The translations under genes and the position numbers were made by a program. Below, in pieces: positions 1-9,237 of a stretch of DNA of 64,000 nt. Under the pieces are notes generated by a model, which made no database searches, had not been told where the DNA came from, and was given only the letters and a program-made list of their open reading frames with translations. Source of the stretch: Rubritalea squalenifaciens DSM 18772 (lineage in GTDB: Bacteria; Verrucomicrobiota; Verrucomicrobiia; Verrucomicrobiales; Akkermansiaceae); NCBI RefSeq assembly GCF_900141815.1, contig NZ_FQYR01000002.1:721091-785090 (forward strand), in the 5' to 3' direction. The first letter of the stretch is position 1; every line of letters starts with the position of its first letter.

Positions 1-1
1 A

Positions 2-31
2 GCTTCCATTGAAGCTGCTAAACCAGCCTGA
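2..31 (+). CDS. C-terminal end of an upstream gene (partial)
   Basis: The frame is open from the window edge and reads nine residues (ending E-A-A-K-P-A) before a TGA at 29-31. The next gene begins four bases later, which is the tight spacing expected inside the exopolysaccharide operon. It is too short to identify. It could be chance, but the dense packing makes a real gene end plausible. Confidence 0.3.
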   Translation, partial: ASIEAAKPA

Positions 32-34
32 GAA

Positions 35-1093
35 GTGAATAGTTTCTGTAAGCAAGACCGGGAATTCCTGAAGTCCATTGAAGGGCAGGGGAGCATTGTC
101 TCTGCCAACAAGTGTTACGGCTTGTCCAGGTATGGAAATTTGCTACTTGTCTTGCCGCAGGATAGGAAGCTCTCCTTGAAGACCCTGAGCCTCTATCAGC
201 CGCAGAAGACCCTGGTGAAGGCTCTGGTAGTCTTGTTTACATGGTTTGTTAGATTGGGGGGAGTTAGGTTGCTCAAACCGATTTCTCTGGAGATCAGGGA
301 GTCAAGTCCACTGGCGCACATTGCGGGGGATGGGCAGTTTGGCTTTCTACTTGGTAATCCTACAAGGGATGCCCGGCGACTCATCTGTCTCTATGAGAAA
401 GACGGTCAGAGCCTCGTCGGGAAGTTTGGTGTCGGTGGGAGGTCCCGGGATACTGTGGTGAAAGAAATTGAAATTCTTCAGGGGGATGTTCGTGGTTTAG
501 AAGGAGTGCCAGAAATTTTATCCTCTCAGATCGAAGATCAGTACGCCTATTACGCTGTGCCTTGGATGGATGGTCGTTCACCTTCGGTAAAGGATCAAGG
601 TTATTTGTTAGATCTGCTGAGGTCCTGGGAGAGAGGAATCGCTAAAGTAGCTGTCAGGGAACTGCCGTTTTGGGAGGAGCTCTACAGAATGGTTGCTTCG
701 AATGAAGAACGCGCAATCTTGGACGGATATGCTAATCTGAATTTGAGGGAATCCGTGATTCATGGAGATTTTACGCCTTGGAATGTGAAATGTCTGAGCC
801 AAGGCGGGGTTGCGGTGTTAGACTGGGAATTTTGTAGACCTGATGGTGTAGCTGGTTTGGATGTGGCTCACTACCTGATCCAGCCCCTGATTCTCGTAAA
901 GAAAATGTCAGCCTCTGAGGCTCTGAAGGCAGCATTGGAGTGGGGAGCAAATGAGGGCAGAGACTACCTGCATCATGCCGGCTGGGGGGGGCAAGTTCAG
1001 GCTTGGCTGGGCATCTACCTGTTCTATTCACACTACGTGTTGAAACTGAATCATCGTGATTTGATTGAATGCTGGAAAAAAGAAAGAGTGTAG
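35..1093 (+). CDS. APH/choline-kinase-like phosphotransferase of the exopolysaccharide locus
   Basis: A 352-residue protein whose C-terminal half carries the aminoglycoside phosphotransferase (APH) kinase core. The Brenner motif H243-G-D245 with N250 is intact, followed by the metal-binding D263-W-E. This fold includes aminoglycoside, choline (LicA) and sugar kinases, so the substrate cannot be read from the family. The N-terminal 100 residues are poorly conserved and may replace part of the usual N-lobe. The start is GTG, since an in-frame TGA lies just upstream. The gene overlaps the next glycosyltransferase by 25 bases, so translation is probably coupled. With the LicC-like nucleotidyltransferase and CDP-alcohol phosphotransferase further along, it may supply a phosphorylated alcohol for polymer decoration (inference). 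Confidence 0.7.
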   Translation: MNSFCKQDREFLKSIEGQGSIVSANKCYGLSRYGNLLLVLPQDRKLSLKTLSLYQPQKTLVKALVVLFTWFVRLGGVRLLKPISLEIRESSPLAHIAGDGQFGFLLGNPTRDARRLICLYEKDGQSLVGKFGVGGRSRDTVVKEIEILQGDVRGLEGVPEILSSQIEDQYAYYAVPWMDGRSPSVKDQGYLLDLLRSWERGIAKVAVRELPFWEELYRMVASNEERAILDGYANLNLRESVIHGDFTPWNVKCLSQGGVAVLDWEFCRPDGVAGLDVAHYLIQPLILVKKMSASEALKAALEWGANEGRDYLHHAGWGGQVQAWLGIYLFYSHYVLKLNHRDLIECWKKERV

Positions 1094-2190
1094 ATTGCCT
1101 TCTGGTGGGGCAAACGCCCCCGCCGTTTCATGGGCAGGCAATCGTTACAGGGATGCTCTTTGATCATACCTGGAGCAAGGTGAAAGTGTCTCTGCTGAGG
1201 ATGGCGTATAGTGAGTCGATTGACTCAGTGGGCAGGTTTTCACTGCAGAAGGTGTTTCACTTGTTCTACCTTGTCTACAAGACATGGGTTTCGGCCCTCA
1301 GTGAGCGACCGAGGGTTTTGTATTATCTTCCGGCTAGTCCTAACAAAGTGCCTGTTCTGAGAGATGTGATTTATCTCTCCATGACGCGTTGGTTGTTTCC
1401 CAAGCTGGTATTCCACTATCATGCGGGGGGCTTGGCTGAATACATCGACCAGTCCGGGTGGTTGAAGCCTCTGGCTCGGTTAGTCTACTCTGGGGCTGAC
1501 GTGGGTATCGAACTTTCTGAGAACGACTTTGCTCCCTCTGATTATTTTAAGGCCAAGCGAAAGGTCGTGATTCCCAATGGGCTGGATGTGCCTGTGCTGC
1601 ACCAGAAAAAGAAAATCTTCAACGGACGACTAGAAGTGCTCTATGTTGGTGCCTTGGTCGAAGGCAAAGGCATTTCCAATATCGTGAAAACTGCGGCTTT
1701 GATGAGAGAGGCTGGTGCATCTGTGCATTTCAATGTGGTTGGAGACTGGGGTGATGAGGTGTACAAGCAGCAGGTTCTGGGAGAGATTGAAGCGAGCGGG
1801 CTGGGCGGCATGATCACCTTTGCGGGTGTGCTGACGGGAGATGCCAAGTGGGAGGCCTTTTCGCGGGCAAACTGTTTCTTTTTCCCCACGCACTATGCGT
1901 CCGAGAGCTTCCCCTTGGTGTTGATCGAGGCCATGGCTTGCGGTTTGCCCATTGTGACTACCCATTGGAGAGGGATTCCAAAGTTGGTAGAGGGAAGTGA
2001 TGCCGCCGTTTTGTGTGGGATCAAATCGCCCCAAGAGTATGCGGAATCTTTACTTAAGTTTATCGCTGATGAAGCCCTGTGCAGTCAGATGGCGATCAAT
2101 GCGGAGCAATTTTATGAGAAGAATTATACGAAGCAGGTCTTTCTGGAGAGGATGGAAAGGGTGTTAGCGGAGACTGCGGCTTCAAGTTAG
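1069..2190 (+). CDS. Glycosyltransferase family 4 (GT-B fold)
   Basis: A 373-residue retaining GT4-type glycosyltransferase. The C-terminal domain (about 180-360) has the family E-x7-E motif at E279 and E287 within a segment reading S-E-S-F-P-L-V-L-I-E-A, followed by A-C-G-L-P-I-V. This binds the nucleotide-sugar donor. The N-terminal acceptor domain starts with the usual P-P-P-F-H-G-Q glycine/proline loop. It should transfer a sugar from a nucleotide donor to a lipid-linked exopolysaccharide intermediate at the cytoplasmic face of the membrane. The ATG lies inside the preceding gene (25-base overlap) and the next gene begins within 10 bases, so it is mid-operon. The donor sugar cannot be predicted. 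Confidence 0.85.
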   Translation: MLEKRKSVDCLLVGQTPPPFHGQAIVTGMLFDHTWSKVKVSLLRMAYSESIDSVGRFSLQKVFHLFYLVYKTWVSALSERPRVLYYLPASPNKVPVLRDVIYLSMTRWLFPKLVFHYHAGGLAEYIDQSGWLKPLARLVYSGADVGIELSENDFAPSDYFKAKRKVVIPNGLDVPVLHQKKKIFNGRLEVLYVGALVEGKGISNIVKTAALMREAGASVHFNVVGDWGDEVYKQQVLGEIEASGLGGMITFAGVLTGDAKWEAFSRANCFFFPTHYASESFPLVLIEAMACGLPIVTTHWRGIPKLVEGSDAAVLCGIKSPQEYAESLLKFIADEALCSQMAINAEQFYEKNYTKQVFLERMERVLAETAASS

Positions 2191-2198
2191 CTAAATTG

Positions 2199-4364
2199 AT
2201 GATGGCGATACTGGTAAAATGTATTTGGGTGCTCGCGCTACTGTTTGTGGCAGGCTTCGGGGTTACTTTGAGCTGGGTCATGCTGGCGATGAGTGCCTTG
2301 TGCGTAGCGTTTGCCGGGGTGCTCGGTACGGCTGCAGGATTTTATTCACGTCAGCGATGGAGTGTCCCAGGTATGCTTCTATTGGCTGCCTCGGTGTATT
2401 TCTTTTATAGGGCCTGGAGTTCACCGGTCTGGGACTTGGCGAAGGAGGATGCGCTTTTGTTAGGGCTAGGTCTGGTTGTTTATTTAGTGAGCCGCTGCGG
2501 GCGGCTTTGTGGAGCGTGGATGTTGGTGCTGGCTGTGGTTGCTGTGGTCAACATCAGCTATTTTGGTCTGCAGAAACTGGAATTGGATCCTATGGTGCCC
2601 ATGGATCTTGTGAGTGTGAGGGCTGAGCAATCGGCGGATTTCGGGTGGTTCCAGGATTACGGAGCTCTTGGTAATGGCATGGCAATCATGGGCTGGGTGC
2701 TCTTGTGCTTTGCTACCTGGGCCAGAGATAAAGCAAAGCTGTTGCGTGTGGCTATGGCAGTCGTCGGGGTCTTGACCTTGGTAGTGGCAATGATGTCTGG
2801 GTCGCGTTCTGCGATTATGTCGATTGCTGTCGCCGGTGTGCTCTACAGTGTGGTGAGTTGGGTGTACTCGGAGCGTTTTGCCTATCGTTTGCGTCAGAGG
2901 GTGAGGACTTCTTTGGTGCTCATTACACTCGCAGGTTGTGTTGGCCTGGGAGTGCTTGGATACCTGACCTTTGCAGAGAGAGCGGGTGAAGGGGATGCGA
3001 TGCCTGAAACCAATATTCGTTTAGCCTATTGGGGGATGGCTGTAGAGCAAGCCATGGATAGTCCGGTGACTGGCACTGGCGCGCGAAGCTTTTCTTATGA
3101 ATGTTTCCGTCACTGGAATACCAATCTCAAAACCATCGAGGCCAATCCCGAGTTTGTTCATAACGAGTACCTGCAGGCTTGGTCTGACTACGGGTTGGTA
3201 GGCTTGTTGCTTATGTTGGCTGCTCTATTGAGTCACTGGGGGGTGGCCGTGTATCGTCTGTATCAGCAGGAAGTGGACGAGGACCGTCATTGGGTCGCGG
3301 TGGCAGGACTGATCGGCCTCACGGTAGTCATGGTGCACAGCCTCACAGATTTCCCTCAAAGGCTGCCATGGAATCTATGCTTGGCGGCCATGTGTCTTGC
3401 CTGGTGCTACCCGAGAGTGGCGATGAAAGACCGTGAAGCACAGTCTTCCGGGAAATGGCTGCAAGTCGCCCTTGTGATGCTTCAGATTGGAATATCATTG
3501 GCTGTTGGAAGCTACGCTGCTCGTGAGGCTTGGGCTGGTCGATCGTTGGTCGAGAGCCAGCAGGTGAGAGAGGATGGCGCTTGGGAGGTTGATACCAAAG
3601 TTGCCCGACTCAGGGAATTGGAGCGCGCAAGCGAGGCTTCTCCTGATTTCAGACGTTATCTTAATCTAGCCAGACTCTATCATACGGACCTAAGTAAAGA
3701 GGGGGCTGCAGAGGCGGCAGTTGCCCATTACGAGAAATCGTTGGAGCGTCACCCCTATAATGTTGTCGCTGCGCTGGGCTTGGCCGGTATCCATACGGGA
3801 CAGAGGCAATTCGAGAAAGCGGATGAAGTTTACGCTTCGATCGAGACCTACGCAGCGGCCAGAGACTGGTGGTTTGAATTCTATCTTACCTGGGCAAGGA
3901 ATAAGGCCTACCAAGCTTATAAAATGACCGAGTCTGGTGATTGGGATGGGGCGGACACTTGTCTGGTGGAGGCGATCGAGCTTCTTGGGAAGGCTTCGTC
4001 AAAATCGGAACCTCGCTTGGAGTTTATGCGGGATATCTACATCAACCGTATCAGGTTGGCTATGGCTGCAGAGAACTACGATAAGTCTGCTCAGCTATGG
4101 GTTGAGGTGAATGAGATATTGCCCGTATGGGTGATCCATGACCGGGAGGCTAGGGTGCACCGATCACTTGGTGAACTCTACATGAGGTCTGCCGCCAGTG
4201 AGTGGAAAAAGAGGGACCCGGCATTGGCAAAAGTCTTGTTTGAGAAGGCCAGGCAATTCTTTGTAGATGACCAAAACATATCCGGTAAGCAGGAAAGTTG
4301 GAGGCTGGAGCGTATTAACTACATCGATCAGCAATTAAAGTTGTTAGGAGTGGCTGGTTTTTAA
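2199..4364 (+). CDS. O-antigen ligase/Wzy-like membrane protein with C-terminal TPR region
   Basis: A 721-residue protein. The first ~450 residues form about ten or more membrane helices with the Wzy_C/O-antigen ligase signature: an S-G-S-R-S-A motif near 205, and a large periplasmic loop with G-A-R-S-F followed by V-H-N-E-Y-L-Q near 320. Such proteins polymerise or ligate undecaprenyl-linked glycans in the periplasm. The remaining ~250 residues are soluble and helical with TPR-like repeats (for example near 490-560), probably periplasmic and used for protein contacts. A TTG precedes two in-frame ATGs; the first ATG (2199) is preferred. Its place between a GT4 and an amidotransferase fits polymerisation of the surface polysaccharide. 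Polymerase and ligase cannot be told apart by sequence. Confidence 0.8.
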   Translation: MMAILVKCIWVLALLFVAGFGVTLSWVMLAMSALCVAFAGVLGTAAGFYSRQRWSVPGMLLLAASVYFFYRAWSSPVWDLAKEDALLLGLGLVVYLVSRCGRLCGAWMLVLAVVAVVNISYFGLQKLELDPMVPMDLVSVRAEQSADFGWFQDYGALGNGMAIMGWVLLCFATWARDKAKLLRVAMAVVGVLTLVVAMMSGSRSAIMSIAVAGVLYSVVSWVYSERFAYRLRQRVRTSLVLITLAGCVGLGVLGYLTFAERAGEGDAMPETNIRLAYWGMAVEQAMDSPVTGTGARSFSYECFRHWNTNLKTIEANPEFVHNEYLQAWSDYGLVGLLLMLAALLSHWGVAVYRLYQQEVDEDRHWVAVAGLIGLTVVMVHSLTDFPQRLPWNLCLAAMCLAWCYPRVAMKDREAQSSGKWLQVALVMLQIGISLAVGSYAAREAWAGRSLVESQQVREDGAWEVDTKVARLRELERASEASPDFRRYLNLARLYHTDLSKEGAAEAAVAHYEKSLERHPYNVVAALGLAGIHTGQRQFEKADEVYASIETYAAARDWWFEFYLTWARNKAYQAYKMTESGDWDGADTCLVEAIELLGKASSKSEPRLEFMRDIYINRIRLAMAAENYDKSAQLWVEVNEILPVWVIHDREARVHRSLGELYMRSAASEWKKRDPALAKVLFEKARQFFVDDQNISGKQESWRLERINYIDQQLKLLGVAGF

Positions 4365-4385
4365 AGGCCTCATATTTTTTACACC

Positions 4386-5960
4386 ATGTGTGGATTTCTA
4401 TTCAGTGCAAAGCGAGACGAAGCCAATTTCTCAAGGGCTCTTGAGGTGATGCACCATCGTGGACCGGATGCGTCTGGAGAGATGCATCAGGGGGGCTATG
4501 TGCTTGGGCACCGGAGGCTGATCGTCGTGGACTTGGATGCGCGTAGTAACCAGCCATTCTATTCGCCGGATGGCAAGCTGGCTATAGTTTACAATGGTGA
4601 GATCTATAACCACAAAGAGCTCGCGCGGAAGCACCATCTGGATCTGCATACCACGAGCGATACCGAGGTTCTTCTATTACTCTACCAGAAGCTCGGGGCA
4701 GCATGCTTGCAGGAGTTGAACGGGATGTTTGCCTTTGTGGTTCTTCATACGGATAGCGGTAAGGTCTTTGCTGCGAGAGACCGCCTTGGTATCAAGCCTC
4801 TACATATTGATCGAAGAAGAGAGCAGCCGGCTTTTGCCTCTGAAGTGGCCAGCTTGTTGGAGCTTGACGGTCATTATGAATGGGATGTCGAAGGGCTCAG
4901 GCAGTACATTAAGCTGAGAACTTGTTTTGGGAGTAATACCGTCTACCAGAATATCGAGCAGCTCCCGGCAGGCTGCTACTATGATGACGGGAGAATCATT
5001 CGTTACTGGCAAATGCCCGAGGGGGATCAAGAGGCTCCGGGTGACGAGGAGGTGGATGCTCTGCTCAGGGATGCCGTGAAGCTGCGCTGCATGGCTGATG
5101 TGCCTCTCGGTTCCTACTTGAGTGGAGGCTTGGATAGCACGATCATTGCGCGTTTGGCGGGCGCGGACCATGTCTGGTCGGTGGGCTTTGAGGACCACAA
5201 TGAGTTTTCCTATGCGCAGTTGGCTGCTGACCAGTTCGGCATGCAGCACCATGCCTGTGTCGCCACTCCGGAGAGTTTCCAACAAACGGCCAAGAAGATG
5301 ATTCAGCAGCGCCGTGAACCATTGAGTGTGCCGAATGAGGTCTTGATCTATCTGATGAGCCAGCAGGTGAAGACCAAGAACACCGTCGTGCTCAGCGGAG
5401 AGGGGGCTGACGAGCTATTCTTCGGCTACGACCGAATTTTTCGTTGGGCTCATGACCAGTCGGAGTTTTCCCTGAGGGAATTTGACCGCCATTACAGCTA
5501 TGGAAGTCATCGTGATGATGAGATTCTGGACGCAGTCATCTCACCATACCTTAGTATGGAGGGATCCGTGCTCGGGGGAGTGGCTAGATTCTTCCAGTTG
5601 GGTCACTTGCACGGATTGTTGAGGCGTTTGGATTTCAGTACGATGCTGGCTTCCGTGGAGGCCAGAGTGCCCTTTGTGGACCATCGTTTGGTCGAGCGCA
5701 TGGCTGGAGTCCCTTTTGATTACCGGATGGGGAGAGATGATGTGAAGCTGCCCTTGAAGCGTATCTACCGCAGTGTGATTCCTCATGAAATTATCGAGAG
5801 ACCTAAAGTGGGCTTCCCTGTGCCCCTGAAGAACATGCCATTTTATGACCCTAGCCAAACGGGGGGTGTGATGGATCAATGGTTAAAGTTTAACTTGAGG
5901 ATATTAAGTGGGTGTGATGACCTGTACTTGTCCCTAAAAAATAACCTTCCACTAACTTGA
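4386..5960 (+). CDS. Asparagine synthetase-like amidotransferase of the exosortase/EPS locus
   Basis: A 524-residue class II glutamine amidotransferase fused to an asparagine synthetase ATP-pyrophosphatase domain. Cys2 is the N-terminal nucleophile (M-C-G-F), followed by the M-H-H-R-G-P-D motif. The PP-loop S-G-G-L-D-S is at 246-251. Homologues are regular members of exosortase-linked polysaccharide loci, where they probably amidate a uronic acid or other acidic group on the polymer rather than make free asparagine. At 524 residues it is shorter than housekeeping AsnB (about 550-640), mainly at the C-terminus. Its TGA overlaps the TTG start of the next gene, which indicates translational coupling. 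Confidence 0.85.
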   Translation: MCGFLFSAKRDEANFSRALEVMHHRGPDASGEMHQGGYVLGHRRLIVVDLDARSNQPFYSPDGKLAIVYNGEIYNHKELARKHHLDLHTTSDTEVLLLLYQKLGAACLQELNGMFAFVVLHTDSGKVFAARDRLGIKPLHIDRRREQPAFASEVASLLELDGHYEWDVEGLRQYIKLRTCFGSNTVYQNIEQLPAGCYYDDGRIIRYWQMPEGDQEAPGDEEVDALLRDAVKLRCMADVPLGSYLSGGLDSTIIARLAGADHVWSVGFEDHNEFSYAQLAADQFGMQHHACVATPESFQQTAKKMIQQRREPLSVPNEVLIYLMSQQVKTKNTVVLSGEGADELFFGYDRIFRWAHDQSEFSLREFDRHYSYGSHRDDEILDAVISPYLSMEGSVLGGVARFFQLGHLHGLLRRLDFSTMLASVEARVPFVDHRLVERMAGVPFDYRMGRDDVKLPLKRIYRSVIPHEIIERPKVGFPVPLKNMPFYDPSQTGGVMDQWLKFNLRILSGCDDLYLSLKNNLPLT

Positions 5961-6712
5961 AACTAATCATTCTAGCTGCCGGAAAAGGTGAGCGGCTGTG
6001 GCCACTTACCAAAGATACCCCCAAGCCATTGATCGAAGTGTCTGATGGTGTGACTCTGCTAGAGGAGCAGCTCCACAGGGTTAGTGATAGTGGGGTCTTT
6101 GATGAGGTCGTGGTAGTGACTGGTTATTTGGCGGATAAATTGGATTCGCGGATAGACCAGATTGATCATGAGGGGTTGGAGTTACGCACGATCTATAATC
6201 CTTTTTATGATTGCTCCAACAATCTGGCCAGTCTTTGGATAGCCAGAGAGGCAATGGACTCGGATTTCATGGTGACTAATGGCGATAACCTTTTTGATGT
6301 GCCTGTCTTTACTGAGTTTGATGCGGCGTGTTCAGAAGAGGGAATCTATCTCTCCTTAGGAGAGAAGAAGGTCTTTGACGATGACGATATGAAGGTCACG
6401 CTCCAAGACGGTGCAGTTAGTAATGTGGCCAAAGACATTGTTGACGGTAAGCGGGATGCGGAGTCTCCCGGCCTGTGTCTTATCCGGGGGGCGGAGGCTA
6501 GAGAAGCCTTCGCCGCTGAGTTGGAGGGCTTGATGAGGACGGAGAGTGGTTTGAAGGATTTTTGGCTGAGGGTATTTCCCAGCCTTTACGAAAGCGGTAC
6601 TCCTGCTTTACCATGGTTTTTCGATGCAGATAAACGCTGGAGAGAGGTGGACATTCATCCTGATATCGATCAGATGAAGCAGTTCTTGAGCAGCGTGGTG
6701 CGTATTGGATAG
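5957..6712 (+). CDS. LicC-like sugar/alcohol-phosphate nucleotidyltransferase
   Basis: A 251-residue NTP-transferase. The N-terminus L-A-A-G-K-G-E-R-L with T-P-K-P-L is the nucleotide-binding signature. The mid-protein N-P-F-Y-D-C-S-N-N-L-A-S-L-W resembles phosphocholine and inositol-phosphate cytidylyltransferases more than hexose-1-phosphate enzymes. It likely forms a CDP-activated alcohol phosphate in the cytoplasm. The start is a TTG embedded in the TGA of the preceding gene (TTGA overlap); no better start is available, because the catalytic motif begins at residue 3. The next gene is a CDP-alcohol phosphotransferase, which would use such a CDP-alcohol. The substrate (choline, inositol, glycerol or another) is not determined by sequence. 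Confidence 0.75.
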   Translation: MKLIILAAGKGERLWPLTKDTPKPLIEVSDGVTLLEEQLHRVSDSGVFDEVVVVTGYLADKLDSRIDQIDHEGLELRTIYNPFYDCSNNLASLWIAREAMDSDFMVTNGDNLFDVPVFTEFDAACSEEGIYLSLGEKKVFDDDDMKVTLQDGAVSNVAKDIVDGKRDAESPGLCLIRGAEAREAFAAELEGLMRTESGLKDFWLRVFPSLYESGTPALPWFFDADKRWREVDIHPDIDQMKQFLSSVVRIG

Positions 6713-6727
6713 TACATTTTTCCATTT

Positions 6728-7474
6728 ATGGATGGCACAATGAGTAAAACCCCTAAGCCTGAGTGGTCTCGCTTCGCCGAGCTCGTTCATGCCGGAGGAG
6801 GGCAATGGCTGACACGTGGTTACCACCATTTGGGGGCTATGGGGGCCTTTGTGGCTTCGAGGCTGGGATTGTCACCCAATGTCGTGACTTTGGTCAGTGC
6901 GCTCTGCGTATTGGTGGCCGTGTGCATCCTGGGTTACACGGGGCTGGGTACTCTGTGGGCCTCGGTGGTGGTCTTTGTGCTGATGGCCGTTGGTTATGTG
7001 CTGGATTGTGCTGATGGCCAGCTTGCACGAGCGACGCAGCAATGTTCCAAGCTTGGGGCCTGGTTAGACCACTTGGTGGATGCGGGTAAGATTTTCTTGG
7101 TGAACTTCTGTATCGGGTGGGTGCTTATCAGCCGGCCGGAAGTGCACGGACTGGAAGTCAGTTTGTGCTTTGTCGCCATGGTGCTCAATATTACCGGATC
7201 AGCGCTGTATTTTTTCGCTTGGAATTTCAAGGTCTTGATCGCGGGGGACGGTCTGATCGAGAGGATGTCTGATAAGAAGAGTCAGGGTAAAGTGAGGCTG
7301 CTCAAGCTCTCTCACCAGGTCACCGACTATGGATGGTTTCCATTTATTTTTCTGGTTATGGTTGACCCGGGTAAATTCGCAATGGTCTATTTGGTTTACG
7401 GAGCCATTACCTTCCTCATCTTCATGGGGTATATAGTCTTGTCAGCAGGCTATATGGCGAAACTTAAAGACTGA
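6728..7474 (+). CDS. CDP-alcohol phosphotransferase family membrane enzyme
   Basis: A 248-residue integral membrane protein with the complete CDP-alcohol phosphotransferase motif: D96-G97-x2-A100-R101-x8-G110-x3-D114-x3-D118. The aspartates bind two metal ions, and D118 acts as catalytic base in the family. About six membrane helices surround the motif. These enzymes transfer a phospho-alcohol from a CDP-alcohol to an acceptor alcohol. Housekeeping members make phospholipids, but this copy sits directly after a LicC-like cytidylyltransferase inside an exopolysaccharide operon, so a role in decorating or anchoring the polymer is likely (inference). An internal ATG at 6740 is an alternative start. 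Confidence 0.8.
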   Translation: MDGTMSKTPKPEWSRFAELVHAGGGQWLTRGYHHLGAMGAFVASRLGLSPNVVTLVSALCVLVAVCILGYTGLGTLWASVVVFVLMAVGYVLDCADGQLARATQQCSKLGAWLDHLVDAGKIFLVNFCIGWVLISRPEVHGLEVSLCFVAMVLNITGSALYFFAWNFKVLIAGDGLIERMSDKKSQGKVRLLKLSHQVTDYGWFPFIFLVMVDPGKFAMVYLVYGAITFLIFMGYIVLSAGYMAKLKD

Positions 7475-7475
7475 T

Positions 7476-8393
7476 ATGAACGAAAGAATCAAAAGCGCGC
7501 TCAAGTCCCCCCTGGCCATACCATTGGCGTTAATTGGGGTGCTGTTTATCTATTACCTTTGTATCTGTAACGTCTACACCGTTCTGGAGAACCGCAAGAG
7601 TGAGGTCTTCTTCTGGATGATGGATTCCTGGAATGAGCGGAATGACCTCTTGCACGGATATGCCGTGCCGTTTCTCTTTGTTCTCTTCTCTTACTGGGGA
7701 ATCAAGGCCATGCGCAAAGAGCCTGACTCCAGCGGAGTGGCTGGCATCTTCATCTTGTTGATTGGGATGCTGCTTTTCGTGGCCTCTGCGAGAACGATCC
7801 AGCCGCGTCTGGCCTTGATTGGTCTACCATTCATCATTTCAGGCTCTGCGATCTATTTGTGTGGCTGGAAGGCAGGCAAGCACATGCTCTTTCCCGCCTT
7901 TTTCTGGTACTTTGCCATTCCTATTCCCGGGATTCAGCAAACTACCAACCATCTACAGGTGATCGTGACCCAGGCCTGTTACCATGTGGGTACCGCCATG
8001 GGTATGGAGTTGGTCAATGTCGGTAACACGATCTCCTCTGCCACCGATAAATGGGAGTTTGATATTGCTGAGGGATGCAGTGGTATTCGCTCGCTGATGG
8101 CGCTGCTGATGATTGCTGCCATCTATGCCTACTACTCACAGAAAGAATTCTGGAAGAAAGCGTTTATGTTTGCCATGGCCTTCCCCTTGGCTTTGGTGGG
8201 TAACTTCTTCCGGGTCTTCACGATCCTGGTGCTTGCTGAGATGGGCTTCGATAAGTTTGCTGCCAATGCCTACCATGACTATGCTGGTCTGTTATTCTTT
8301 TTCCCGGCAGCGCTTTTGGGGCTGTTCTTGACTGACAGGTTGTTGAATTTCCGTCGTCACCGCAAAAAAGTGAAAGTGAGGCAGCAAGCCTAG
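7476..8393 (+). CDS. Exosortase
   Basis: A 305-residue membrane protein with eight or so helices and the exosortase transpeptidase triad: C201 in E-G-C-S-G-I-R-S, R246 in N-F-F-R-V, and H267 in Y-H-D-Y-A-G. Exosortases cut PEP-CTERM-type C-terminal sorting signals on the periplasmic side of the inner membrane, and typically sit in EPS operons as here. EpsI follows as a separate gene rather than a fused domain. A PEP-CTERM protein about 43 kb downstream in this window (51460-52134) is a plausible substrate. The start ATG lies one base after the preceding TGA. A 14-base perfect palindrome (CAAGCC-TA-GGCTTG) spans the stop codon. Confidence 0.93.
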   Translation: MNERIKSALKSPLAIPLALIGVLFIYYLCICNVYTVLENRKSEVFFWMMDSWNERNDLLHGYAVPFLFVLFSYWGIKAMRKEPDSSGVAGIFILLIGMLLFVASARTIQPRLALIGLPFIISGSAIYLCGWKAGKHMLFPAFFWYFAIPIPGIQQTTNHLQVIVTQACYHVGTAMGMELVNVGNTISSATDKWEFDIAEGCSGIRSLMALLMIAAIYAYYSQKEFWKKAFMFAMAFPLALVGNFFRVFTILVLAEMGFDKFAANAYHDYAGLLFFFPAALLGLFLTDRLLNFRRHRKKVKVRQQA

Positions 8394-8409
8394 GCTTGAA
8401 TCGATCACC

Positions 8410-9174
8410 ATGAAAAATCTTCAGAAAATGACAAGGAGAGCTTGGATCCTGTTTGGTATGTTGGCGGTAGGCTTTTCGACGATCTGGTTACTGCCGGATC
8501 AAAAGCAGATGGTGCCCTCCCGCTTGTCGAAAAAATTGCCCGATACTTGCCGACTTTGGCAAAGCGTGCCCCGTGAAGTCAGCGATAAGGAAAAAGAGAT
8601 TCTGGCGGACGATACCGAGTTTGCCCGCAGATTTTATTTTGATCCAGAGAATCCGGCGAGAGATTATCACGGCTTCGAGGTATCTGTGGTCTTCTCGGGC
8701 AAAGATATTAATAACAGTCTGCACCGTCCGGAGGTGTGTTTGGTGGCTCAGGGGTGGCAGTTTGTTGGGCAACGCCACATAAAGTTGGATGGTGTGATGC
8801 CAGACGGTTCAGATCTTCCCGTGAAAGAGTTGGTATGCGTGCGTCCACGCATAGGGGAAGATAAGCAACCAGTGATGAACGGTAAAGGGGAGCCGATGTA
8901 TGATAAGCGCATCCAGTTCTATACCTACATCGGCCGGGACAAGGTCGTTTCTGATCACTACCAGCGTACCTGGGAAGATATTAAGGATAGGATCGTTGGA
9001 GGCTTTGATCAGCAGTGGGCCTATGCTACTTTCAGCACGGCAGTAACTTCTGCTTATGTGGATCAAGGTAATTGGAATTCTCTGATTCCATCCAGGGATG
9101 AAGATCAAACGAGAGAAGCTCTGTCTGACTTTATCCAGCAATTGCTTCCTCTCATTTTGGATCAAGAATCATAA
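8410..9174 (+). CDS. epsI: EpsI family exosortase-associated protein
   Basis: A 254-residue protein with one N-terminal membrane anchor (about 12-28) and a periplasmic EpsI/DUF3485 domain. The family hallmark, Leu-His-Arg-Pro-Glu-Val-Cys followed by Q-G-W, lies near residues 104-115. EpsI proteins accompany exosortases, either fused or as the next gene as here, and are needed for methanolan-type EPS formation; the exact biochemical role is unknown. The gene starts 16 bases after the exosortase stop, in the same operon. Confidence 0.88.
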   Translation: MKNLQKMTRRAWILFGMLAVGFSTIWLLPDQKQMVPSRLSKKLPDTCRLWQSVPREVSDKEKEILADDTEFARRFYFDPENPARDYHGFEVSVVFSGKDINNSLHRPEVCLVAQGWQFVGQRHIKLDGVMPDGSDLPVKELVCVRPRIGEDKQPVMNGKGEPMYDKRIQFYTYIGRDKVVSDHYQRTWEDIKDRIVGGFDQQWAYATFSTAVTSAYVDQGNWNSLIPSRDEDQTREALSDFIQQLLPLILDQES

Positions 9175-9237
9175 CCTCTGTGTTCCCACTCCTTATAGAA
9201 GTCTCGTAGTCACTACCTCTCCTAGTTAGTTCCACCC

